Positions 46,736 to 57,835 of a DNA stretch of 64,000 nucleotides are shown here, piece after piece. The notes beneath the pieces are model-generated. The model did no database searches and had not been told where the DNA came from. It worked only from the letters and a program-made list of their open reading frames with translations. Within the stretch, counting starts at the first letter, position 1; each line of letters begins with the position of its first letter. A program made the position numbers and the translations under genes. This stretch comes from Aporrectodea caliginosa (lineage: Eukaryota > Annelida > Clitellata > Crassiclitellata > Lumbricidae), in contig JACEVL010000424.1 in NCBI GenBank assembly GCA_020284085.1, positions 124,001 to 188,000 of the forward strand, in the 5' to 3' direction.

Positions 46736-46892
46736 TGAATCTTCCGGATGAATTGCGTCTTGAGCTCCTCAGCCTTTCTCTTCCTCTGTTTCGGAAACGC
46801 CTGAAGACTATCTTATTTGTTAGAACCCTGGGTCGGGAGCGCCTCTGAATCATTGGCGCTATACAAATGTTCAATTACAATTACAATTACAG
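46736..46892 (+). mobile_element. LINE 3' tail, unit III
   Basis: A short 5'-truncated piece (TTCCGGATGAATTGCGTC ... GGGAGCGCCTCTGAATC, GGCGCTATACAAATG) with an (ATTACA)n tail. TTTGCAACCATCT before it and TTTGCAGCCATCT after it form a 13-bp target duplication. Units I-II have a single uninterrupted site at about 39968. Confidence 0.85.
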
Positions 46893-49800
46893 TTTGCAGC
46901 CATCTACAGAAAGCAAATGAAAATCGCAGATGATAAATTGATTTCTACCCGAAGTATAATATGAGAAACGCCGATTGCAAAATTATTATTTTCGCATACG
47001 ACGGCTTTATCTCCCGCTCAACTGTGGAGCTCGTATAATCGCTAAGCTGCCCAAATCCTCGCATTGTGACAGAGAAGCTGCGCTGGCTCTTGGTCAAGAA
47101 CAGGATTCTTTCAAGATTCTGGTCGTGGAGATAGCTTCGATATTTGATACGGCATCAGACAGTATCAAAATACTCTGCTCTTAGGTGGCTGGCCAGCCTG
47201 ATTGGCGACGTTGCGTAACGCAGTCCGCTGTAACATGTTTGTCAAACGCATCCGTACCAGCATGCAGGAACAACGTTCGACTGGACTCAACACTAAAATT
47301 ATTAACAAAACTCATTATACATTACAAAATAGTTGTACATTTACCTCCTTTAAAGTTAAATTTCGCAATTTCTGTGCGTACATCGACTAAAACGCAAAAC
47401 CTGATTCCTTCGGAAAACCTATTTCATACCGTGTACATTGTGTAAGTTCAAACGAACGGCGTCCCATATTCTGACGTATTTTTCTTAGAGTGTATGTTGG
47501 TAAATGCGCAAAATTTGCAGAATACATTGAACGACTTATATGAATCTTTAGTATTCAGTATCAATATAGTCCCGACGTTGGTTGGATCACTCTTGGACAG
47601 GCGTTGATTAAACACGGCCCCTGTGGGTCCACGGACCCAGGCCTACTAAAAATTTCACAAATAAGGGGTCTACCTTTAGAATGCTACCTAAAAAATTATA
47701 CATTCGGATACTGTCCTTAACTATTATTTTAGGTTTCAAATGTTACATCGTTGACATGGGGTAACTGAAATATGTTTCAAACACTCTAGTTTCACTGCAA
47801 ATAAACAACGATAGTCACTTGCAACTCGACAGCCAAGACCATTATGAGATTTGATCTTCAATCTACACAAACAGTTTGATGTTCGATTGGACTCTACACA
47901 GAAATTCTTCAAAAACTCTAGTTACACACCAAAAAAATAGTTGTACATTAAACTCTTTTAAGTTATATTTCGCAATTTTTTCACGTACATCGAGTGAAAA
48001 GCAAAATGAGTTTGCGTCGGAAAATGTGGTTTATAATGTGTACATTTTGTAAGTTCAACCGAACTGCGTCACGTGGAAACATACTCTGACGTCTTTTTCT
48101 TAGAGTGTATGTTGGTAAAGGCGCAAACTTTGCAGAACACGCTGAACGAGTTACAAGAATCTTTAGTATTCAGTGTCAATTCAGTCCTGACGGTGGTTTG
48201 GATCACTCTTGTATGTGATGAACGTTGGCTGAAGATTCAAACATATTTGGATATCTGTAGCCGAGATCAACGATGGCTTGAAAAAGAAAGGACCGCTTTG
48301 TTACTGGAATGTATTAGGTCTGGTTTTCCGACAACGTAGCAAGGCTTAGCGCTTCTGAACAAGAATTAGTCCGAATTAATATCAGATGTGGTCATTTTCA
48401 GATGATTCTGCAACAATGTTCTTTCATCATCGCTGCGTCTAAATGCTTGTTTTACTGATCCTGTTACATTTATTGTTTTTAACGGCAAGGACATCGTGAA
48501 GATTGTTACAACATATGAATATTCACAGCTGCATTGCAACAATCAGTGATCAGTAAAGAATTATTGGTTTATTCCTCAACGTTTTCAGCAACAGGGGCAA
48601 AGCAAATGGAATGTCAACTGACGTCATCTTCTGTATTGGATTTGATCTATGGCTCGGATCAGTTGAGCTTATTTAGCAAAGTCGTCGTCAATTGTCAGTT
48701 GGAAAGATATGTTACACTGGAGCTGCTTTATCTCCAATGCATAATTTCCATTTATTTCCTACAAAAACGGACTACATATCGTCAGGTTCTCATACCATGC
48801 GTTCATCACAAAGCAAATGCATGTAATTACGAAAAATTATTTAAAAAGAATCGATGCTGTCGCATGGTCGGCTCAAATCCTCTAGTTGTCTGGAAAGACC
48901 TGACCCAGTCTGTGACCACGTGATGAGATTAGCACGTATATATCTTTGAGTATATTGAAATCCTGATCACAGAGTCTGTTGTTTAACTGATCCTGGCAGA
49001 AAGTAGCTTTGTTAGCTTTTAGCGTTCCAAACGTCCATGTTTCCGAATCGACATCTGTAGTTATGCTTGCTGGACTCAAAGCTGTAGTCGGATTTGTACT
49101 GTATTATAATTTGTCTTTCGTTGATTATGACAGTATAGTGTTGACGATTTCTTCAAGGTCTTGTTTACCCTGTTGGTTAAGACTTCAAGGTCTGATGGTG
49201 ATTTCGTCGTTGATGACTCACTGTGCGTTTTGGGGGCTTATGTGAGAAACATCCCCTCCACGAAAGTTTCGATTTGGTTCATGTCTATGCCGAGATTACT
49301 TAGGTTCATGATGGGTTGGGTGGTCCTTATTTTTCAACTCTCACAATTGCACCGTCCCACCCTCCAAATAGGTTCTCCCTTGGTAGAAACTACTTGGTGT
49401 AAAATTTCTTAAATATTGATCAATGTTTAGGGTATGCTCAATCCATTTGAAATTTTTGCTTATTTCCTGCAAATGCATAATTACAAAAGGCTTCCTATAT
49501 GATATGATCAATCATTCGAATGCAGTGAAGTAGTGTAAATGGTCAAGCACAATAGCGCATTCAACTACGTGTAGTTCATAGTACAGATCCATTCTGCTCT
49601 TTGAGTCCAGTCCCAGCAGTTTCGTGCGAAGAAGGAGCGAGACCATGGAGGACAGTAGCATTGTGGCTATCGTGGTACAGCTTGTGATGTTCCTTGATGA
49701 CAAAAAGGAGCAAATTGAGCTACCCCTTGTCTTTTGTCAGCAAATCATTGTATTCTTGCATCAGTGCCACCCCTCGTTCTGCAGTATCGTCGACAAAACG

Positions 49801-50699
49801 AAGCTCGAACACCATCTTCTGCTTGAGGATAGTCTGGATTTGTCAGCAAGACCTCCGGATTGGCTTCCAGGAAGGAATCTGGCAGGACCGGTACGATTGT
49901 TTGCGTGTTCGCAGTCACAAATCATATAATCTTAATTCTGGAACCATGGACTGGTCCAGCGAAATACGCTTCGGAGGATCCTCCTTTCCTTCCTGACTGA
50001 GTCCTTCCACCATTGCTCTTACTCGGCTACATTGGTCAAAGAAGGCTTATGCTATCAGCTCTTCAGATACCAAAGCTGCTTACACTACTTCAGAACACCC
50101 TTGGATGCTGGCAAGTCAAATGTCGTGAATGGTTTCAATTGTTTCAAGTCACTAGTAGTAGTAGGAGCTGCACTTGGTAGTCGATCCAGGGTTTGATATA
50201 CACCCCGACAACAAAGACGCAGAAATGTTCAAGATCTTGTGCTTCTAGTTTCGTCAGTTTGAAGGCTGAATCTCTGAACAGGAACATCTTAAGCGTATTC
50301 ATTAATCTTGCCATGAATCGGGAACGGGGTTGGCAACCGGTTTAACGAAGGAAACTCTGGGAGGTGGAAAGTCCATGACCTCAGCCGAAATTACACAGAG
50401 TGCATCGGCAATGACTGGAACGTCCACACCAGACTTGTAATCTGTGACAACAACATTGGTCCAGAATGCCTTTAACCCCTTTACCGTGGAGCCCGAGTTA
50501 ACTCGGGCTGCGTAATCCGTTCCCAAACCGTGGAGCCCGAGTTAACTCGGGCTGTGATAGGTAGTCCAGGCAATTTACAGTTAGACCTGGGCAAAATTGC
50601 TTCAGAAGCTTTTTAAACGGTTTCCTGTTCAGTTTCCATTGCTGAATAACATATCCAAAATGCGACAAAATCCGACCACGGGATTACCCCCAAAAATGC

Positions 50700-51630
50700 A
50701 TTTTAAACCAAGATGGCGGCCAATATTGGCGCCAACACAGAAAACAGTATATATCAGGTCATAGGTAAGCTACAGTAACAAATGAAGTATTAAATTTAAC
50801 ATTATCAAGGCCAAGGAATCGATTTATCGTAGTGCTGATAGTGTCGGAATGTTACTATCCAAGATGGCGGCCAATATTCGCGCCAAAACAGAAAACAGTA
50901 TATATCAGGTCATAGGTAAGATACAGTAACAAATGAAGTATTAAATTTAACATTATCAAGGCCAAGGAATCGATTTATCGTAGTGCCGATAGTGTCGGAA
51001 TGTTACTATCCAAGATGGCGGCCAATATTGGCGCCAAAACAGAAAACAGTATATATCAGGTCATAGGTAAGATACAGTAACAAATAAAGTATTAAATTTA
51101 ACATTATCAAGGCCAAGGAATCGATTTATCGTAGTGCCGATAGTGTCGGAATGTTACTATCAAGATGGCGGCCAATATTGGCGCCAAAACAGAAAACAGT
51201 ATATATCAGGTCATAGGTAAGCTACAGTAACAAATGAAGTATTAAATTTAACATTATCAAGGCCAAGGAATCGATTTATCGTAGTGCCGATAGTGTCGGA
51301 ATGTTACTATCCAAGATGGCGGCCAATATTGGCGCCAAAACAGAAAACAGTATATATCAGGTCATAGGTTAGCTACAGTAACAAATGAAGTATTAAATTT
51401 AACATTATCAAGGCCAAGGAATCGATTTATCGTAGTGCCGATAGTGTCGGAATGTTACTATCCAAGATGGCGGCCAATATGGCCGCAAAAACACAAAAAT
51501 ATGTATATTACAGATCAGAGGTAAGCTACAATTACCGTTGCAGTGTCGAATATAATATTTACAAGGTGAAGAAATTTTTTTATCGTAGTGGCGATAGTGT
51601 CGGAATGTTACTATCCAAGATGGCGGCCAA
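50700..51630 (+). repeat. 151-bp tandem repeat, plus arm
   Basis: Period measured from the CAAGATGGCGGC word at 50709, 50860, 51011, 51161, 51312, 51463 and 51616. Each unit also holds aatcgatttatcgtagtgcc and a cagtatatatcaggtcatag block. Copies are near-identical by eye, in contrast to the diverged relatives at 38590, 45200 and 56800. Confidence 0.95.
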
Positions 51631-51639
51631 TACGATAAA

Positions 51640-53150
51640 TCGATTCCTTGACCTTGAAAATACAATAAGACCATGTTGTTTGTTGTGCTAGACATAAACT
51701 TTGACGTGTCGTGGTGCATGACGGTTTTTTACTTCTATTGTGTGTCTGCGGACTATAAATCGATTTCTTGACCTTGAAAATATTATATTCGACACTGCAA
51801 CGATAACTGTAGCTTACCTCTGACCTGAAATATACATATTTTGTGTTTTGGCGGCCATATTGGCCGCCATCTTGGATAGTAACATCCCGACACTATCGCC
51901 ACTACGATAGATCGATTCCTTGCCCTTGAAAATACTACATTTGACACTGCAACTGTAATTGTATCTTACCTCTGACCTGAAATATACATATTTTTGTGTT
52001 TTGGCGGCCATATTGGCCACCATATTGGATAGTAACATTCCGACACTATCGCCACTACAATAAATCGATTCCTTGACCTTGATAATGTTAAATTTAATAC
52101 TTTATTTGTGATTGTAGCTTACCTATGACCTGATATATACTGTTTTCTGTTTTGGCGCCAAATTTGGCCGCCATCTTGGATAGTTACATTCCGATACTAT
52201 CGCAACTACGATAAATCGATTTCCTGACCTCGAAAATGCTATATTTGACACTGTAACTGTAATTGTAGCTTACCTCTAACATGAAATATACATCTTTTTT
52301 GTTTTGGCGGCCATATTGGCCGCCATCTTGGATAGTAACATTCGAACACTATCGCCACTACGATGAATCGATTTCTTGACCTTGAAAATACTATATTTGA
52401 CACTGCAACTGTAATTGTATCTTACCATCTGACCTGAAATATACATATTTTTGTGTTTTGGCGGCCATATTGGCCGCCATCTTGGATAGTAACAATCCGA
52501 CACTATCGCCACTACGATAAATCGATTCCTTGACCTTGATAATGTTAAATTTAATACTTTATTTGTGATTGTAGCTTACCTATGACCTGATATATACTGT
52601 TTTCTGTTTTGGCGCCAAATTTGGCCGCCATCTTGGATAGTCACATTCCGATACTATCGCAACTACGATAAATCGATTTCCTGACCTCGAAAATGCTATA
52701 TTTGACACTGTAACTGTAATTGTAGCTTACCTCTAACATGAAATATACATCTTTTTTGTTTTGGCGGCCATATTGGCCGCCATCTTGGATAGTAACATTC
52801 GAACACTATCGCCACTACGATGAATCGATTTCTTGACCTTGAAAATACTATATTTGACACTGCAACTGTAATTGTATCTTACCTCTGACCTGAAATATAC
52901 ATATTTTTGTGTTTTGGCGGCCATATTGGCCGCCATCTTGGATAGTAACAATCCGACACTATCGCCACTACGATAAATCGATTCCTTGACCTTGATAATG
53001 TTAAATTTAATACTTTATTTGTGATTGTAGCTTACCTATGACCTGATATATACTGTTTTCTGTTTTGGCGCCAAAAGTGGCCGCCATCTTGGATAGTCAC
53101 ATTCCGATACTATCGCAACTACGATAAATCGATTCCTTGACCTTAATAAT
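51640..53150 (-). repeat. 151-bp tandem repeat, inverted arm with three-unit higher-order period
   Basis: The same repeat in minus orientation (GCCGCCATCTTGGATAGT). The block catcttttttgttttggcgg recurs at 52291 and 52748, a 457-bp period of three repeats, so this arm expanded as trimers. Confidence 0.9.
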
Positions 53151-54546
53151 GTTAAATACCAAAATATTAGGAAAAAATTTTTTTGAAAATAATTCCACGC
53201 TGGGTGAGAGTTAAGAAAAAATTAATTCCACGGTAAAGGGGTTAGCTTCTCTACCAAAACGCAAGCTCCTTTCTTTGGTCCTCTGTGTCAAAACAGAGTC
53301 CTTCGATGCAATCCTTAACGTCCTCAATCATTGCAGATGCCATTGCATATGCCATTGCCTGACCGGTTCCGAAAGACAGCCTCGGTACAGAAAGGATTTG
53401 TTTCAATGCCAAATCCTGGAACAATGACTGGTAATTATATAATCGGTCCACTTTCTCGTCTCCTATAGTCTCTATCTTAGAAAACTGGTAGAGCAAACTA
53501 CTAGTTAAACTGCGCTGGGGCAGCTGATTTTTGAGGGAGTAGGAGGGAGTAGGAAGGAGCGCCCTTGCGGCTGCCGGTCTAGTATTTTCACCTTCTGTAA
53601 ACTAGATAAATATTGCGTGTTTTCGAGTTATAAACTACGGCTTTTTTGGATTAATACAAGCGAGTGTGAGGCAAGATCACAGAACCGGGATTACTGGTAA
53701 AATCTATGTTCAAAGACATTTACTAGCAGCTGTCTGAATCCTCGTTATGCCTCACTCTCAATAATATAATCCAATCTAATTTGCCCCATTAGAACTATAC
53801 CTATTATAGTGCTGAACAGTGTATTATCCAGGCCCAAAGCAATAATTATAGTACTATAGTCTCTAATACTATAACTGCATAATCATGCATTGATGTTACT
53901 TGTTGCGTCTTGACAGCAAGTTATTAAATAAACGAAAATACAATACAATTATACTGCTTTTAAGTGGCGTCTGTATGTGAGACTGGGAGTGTCCCTCCTT
54001 TAACATATTCATTAATTTGTTTGTTGTACGACTGCATCAACTTGATATACGATGTCACATCAATTCGCTATTTATTGGCTGCCTGCTCTACGTACCTACA
54101 ACCCGTTGCATTGTAACGTTTAAAATATCTGACAAGTTGCACTGCATTTCCAATGGAGTACCGTATTTAATAACTAGTTATTCATTATCTAAAAGGTTAT
54201 AATAATCAATTATAAAGCTATTTCAGCAAAGAAAAGACAAAGAAATGAAGAATTGAATAGAATTCACTTTACATCTGAGTATATAGTGTATTGTTTAGCC
54301 TTGAGCCCCATGTACTAACTGGGATAGAAGCTTTTTAACCATTGGCAATTTCGCATAGTTATACTTTTGCATAGCATCACAAAGAAGTGGATTGAGCATA
54401 CCCCAAATGTGCACCAATAACAACCAATTTTGGCAGCAATAAGTTTCTACTGGAGCAGTATCAGATGAGAGGTTGGGAGCCAGTAAAAGATTTAAAAAAA
54501 TTTCCCATGTTGCTAAGGACCACTCTAATGATGGGTGTAAGCAAAG

Positions 54547-54783
54547 CAAGGGGGGCGTTTACCCGTTTTTGAACAAGCCGACAAGCAACCAAGTCAACCG
54601 TCTATAAGGGTTTTGGAGGAGCGTTGTGAGCTCTCTAAGCACTGTAGAGCTGCATCATCTAATCTCACATGAGCGCTCTCAGTTCTTACACCGTATTTGT
54701 TAGTAAATGCAATATTTATATTATACATTATTTAATTTCGGGGGTTCTTTAAACACACAAACACCCCCCTAAATACGGCCTTG
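54547..54783. mobile_element. hAT MITE, unit III copy
   Basis: Same element as 44601-44838, between AAGCAAAG (54539) and ATGCAAAG (54784); one base of the left duplication has changed. Inherited by duplication, not a new insertion. Confidence 0.75.
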
Positions 54784-55105
54784 ATGCAAAGCACGCAAGT
54801 TTGTGTTGCCTTCTGGTCGCGGGGTAATAGGAGTTTTGGTACATCTTTTATCCGTTTCAAAACCGACATGGCAATAACTATTAAATATACTGTGCAGGCC
54901 TTTATGTCTTCCAAAAAAGAGCAAAGCGTGGAATTTAAGAGGCTGGATCGATTTTGGCAAATTTGACTAGCTCCTCAGCGCTGCCTCTATCGATATAAGT
55001 ATATACGAAACACATGATAATTAAAATTGAGAATAAACAGCTCCTTTTTCTGCTCAGAATTTACCTTCCAAGGACCATAACATTTTACGATACGTGGAGG
55101 TTTAA

Positions 55106-56069
55106 CCCTAGGGCTACCAAGCTTTTTTTGTAACACGGACTACCAAGGGGGGTGGTTACCACCCCCTGGATTTCGTGTTTGGTTTCACATATCATAACTT
55201 GTAATATATAGCAATGGATTCAGCATTCATTTCTGCAACAGAATGGTATATTTAGTTGTACATTATGTGAATGCACCTCGAAATTACATCACTTTTAACA
55301 ACGGAACCCATTAATTAGCAATATTGTATATTATTGCGTACATTTTGTACTTTTGGATAAACAAATATAAGATTATGTGTGTTTTGAAACTAATCTATGT
55401 GTAAAAGATACACACAATCATCCCTACACATGTTTATATAGTATAAATGTACATCCATACATATATATATATATATCGGTTTACGTTGTAATGCTGTATT
55501 CGGCCATTTTCACACAGATTACGCGTATTATTATTTATTTTGATCACTTCCGGTATTCAAAAAGACAAAGATGTAGGTATACAAATGAAGCCCCTCATTC
55601 CCTCTAAAGAATGGTATCTTTGTTTCTCTTCCAGGAAGACAAATGAATACGCTACAGACAAAAACTAAGGGGGGAGTCCTTCCATTCAGCCATTTTTTCA
55701 CGCATATTACGCGTATTATTATTTATTTTGAGCACTTCCGGTGTCTGCCTCAGGTCAACTCAGTGACCATAGAAATGTAGCCCCACATTCCCTCTATAGA
55801 ATGGTGTAATTTGTGTCTCTTAATATTAAATGACGGATAAGATATAGTCGAAAATCTAGGGGGTGGTATCCACCCCCTCTGGTGCCTCGGGTATATTAGG
55901 TATAACTTTTGAACGGTGTGAGATATCATCTCACATTTTACCTCAAACGTGTGTAAATGAACCCCCTACAGCTACCTAAAAGGTCAAATTTTTATTCCAT
56001 ACGGAAAAAGTTTGAGATGAAAAAAACCTAGGGGGGGTGGCAACCACCCCCCCCTTGGTAGCCCGAGGG
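55106..56069. mobile_element. piggyBac-like MITE (964 bp) with TTAA on both sides
   Basis: TTAA at 55102-55105 and 56070-56073 flank CCCTAGGGCTACCAAG and (mirror) CCCTCGGGCTACCAAG, a 16-bp inverted repeat with one difference. Units I (38508) and II (45152) carry the uninterrupted sequence gtggaggttcaaaagaggta. The interior has repeated G-run hairpins (ggggggtggttaccaccccc type) and cacgcatattacgcgtatta repeated twice. Non-coding. Confidence 0.85.
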
Positions 56070-56190
56070 TTAAAAGAGGTAAATTGTTATCCCACCAAGT
56101 TTTGTAATATCTCAGCTGGCAAGTAAGCTACCATAAAAATAAAGTGTTGAATTTAATATCTTCAAGGTTAAGGACTCGATTTCTCGTAGT

Positions 56191-56788
56191 ATATATATTC
56201 GTTTAATGAGAAAACAATCTGACAAAAACGCAGAAATGTTTACATAAGAGACTGAAAATAAAATAAAACACAGAAGTAATAATAAGGTATAGTAATAATA
56301 ATGTAATTAATAAAGTAGCGGCAGCCATAAACAGGAGCCCAGTCCTCATGTAGGACTAGCAAGCAACCTGGAAGGCGCCATCCGTCTGGTTGATGATGGT
56401 AAGTGTTAGAGGTAATGGTGTGTTCATGGGTCACCGGTTTATGCTGCAAAGGTGTCGTATTCGAGGTATAACGGTAGATATTAGACTCCTGTCATGATAT
56501 TTGAAAGTACAAATGGTGGTTGATGTTATTGTTGTAAGTATTGTCCAATTCTGTGGGCCTGCGGAGCAGCACTGGAAAACGTGGCTGTTCGTTTTCAACA
56601 CATACAATTGATACAAAGAACATGACGGCGGCAGTGAAGTGACAACTGTAGGTCTTAGAATCGTCCAAAAAGGCGTAAATCCACGTGGGTGGCTATGTAG
56701 ACATTACAGAATCCGACTTGAAACGTCACATTTCCTCAAAACAAAAGTTGGCGACGACCGGATGCGCCGCCATTCAACCAAAGATCAT
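56191..56788. mobile_element. 598-bp insertion of unknown type in unit III
   Basis: Sequence absent from units I and II at the equivalent point (38640 and 45280). AGT stands at both junctions. No inverted termini are seen; one end begins with a (TA)n run, so a short retroelement in minus orientation is possible. It contains no recognisable coding sequence. Confidence 0.5.
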
Positions 56789-57835
56789 AGTGCCAATAGT
56801 GTGAGAATTTTGACTTTACATATTACACAAAATGTACATCTCTAGTCATAGGTTACCTACAATAGCAAACGAAGTTTCGAATTTAATAGTTTTAAGGTCA
56901 AGAAATCGATTTCGCGTAGTCGCAATAGTGTGGCAATGTTAATTTCCAACATGGCGGCCAAAATGGCCGTTGATACACACAAAATGTACATCTCAGCTCA
57001 AAAATAAACTACAATTGCAAATTATGTGTCAAATTTAATAGTTTCAAGGTCAAGTAATCAAATTCTCGTTGTGGCAATAGTTTTGAAATGTTGCTATTCA
57101 AGATGACGGCCAATATGTCCACCAAAACAATATCTATATCTCAGTTCATGGGTAAGCTAGAATAGCAAATGAAATGCTAAGTTTAATACATTCAAAGTCA
57201 ACGAATCGATTTCTCGTAGGGGCAATAGTGTGGGAATGCGAATATCCAAGATGGTGGCCAGTGTGGCCCCAAAAAGAAAAATATGATCTCAGATATACAA
57301 AGTTTTCTGCTTTGTCGGCCATATTGGCCGCCACCTTGGAAAACAACACTCGCATACTATTGTCGCTACGATGGATAGAATCCCTGATCTTAAAAATATT
57401 ACATTCGACACTTCTTTTGTTATTCCAGCTTTGGCTATGAGCTTGGATATGCATATTTTTTTCTGTCATATTTGGACGCCATCTAGGAAACTACGCCATC
57501 CTAAAAAGTAAATTCTCCACAATTACGCAACTATTAAAACTCAATTCCTTGGTAGATTCAACACTTTATTTCTGATCGTAGGTTACTTATGAGCTCAGAT
57601 CTTTTAAAAATATATTACCGCTATGAATAAAAGAATAACGACGTCGATGACACTTTGGATTCAAAAATATTTTTCCTACAACATGATATTATGCTGGTAA
57701 TGCTGTCAGAAAATGGTATCCGTTGAAACTTCTAAAAACATGAAACGTCAAATTATAACTACCAACAGCTGTTCCGCAATCAACATCCACAAACCGCTAG
57801 GGTAATTATTTACCCCGCTTGGCCCTGCGTAGGTT

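Larger units (their letters stand above)
50476..53241. mobile_element. TTAA (piggyBac-like) foldback element with 151-bp repeat array
   Basis: Ends CCCCTTTACCGTGGA and its mirror lie next to TTAA on the left (50472) and TTAG on the right (53242), fitting piggyBac-type TTAA targeting with one changed base. The left subterminal region has two perfect palindromes AGCCCGAGTTAACTCGGGCT. The interior is an inverted pair of tandem arrays: seven plus-oriented 151-bp repeats to about 51630, then about nine minus-oriented ones. No transposase; it would be mobilised in trans. Confidence 0.75.
49317..54527 (-). mobile_element. 2.1-kb transposon, unit III copy, split by a TTAA element
   Basis: Homologous to 42474-44581 with the same ATGATGGGT flanks (49308-49316 and 54528-54536). 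Minus-strand fragments include MLYQFSKIETIGDEKVDRL (53496 down), SFVKPVANPVPDSWQD (50340) and a better preserved GVALMQEYN motif (about 49765). Relative to unit II about 120 bp is missing at the point where the 2.77-kb insertion sits. Confidence 0.65.
46321..57835. repeat. Segmental tandem repeat, unit III (expanded by insertions)
   Basis: Same order of blocks as unit II, but carrying a SINE, a LINE tail, the 2.1-kb transposon (49317-54527), the hAT MITE and three more insertions (50476-53241, 55106-56069, 56191-56788). Subtracting these leaves roughly 4.3 kb, in agreement with the other units. Confidence 0.85.

Noticed and set aside
51452..52951. Series of ORFs beginning near ATGGCGGCC
   Set aside because: They are frames through the 151-bp repeat, occurring on both strands in both arms; the ATG belongs to the YY1-like motif.
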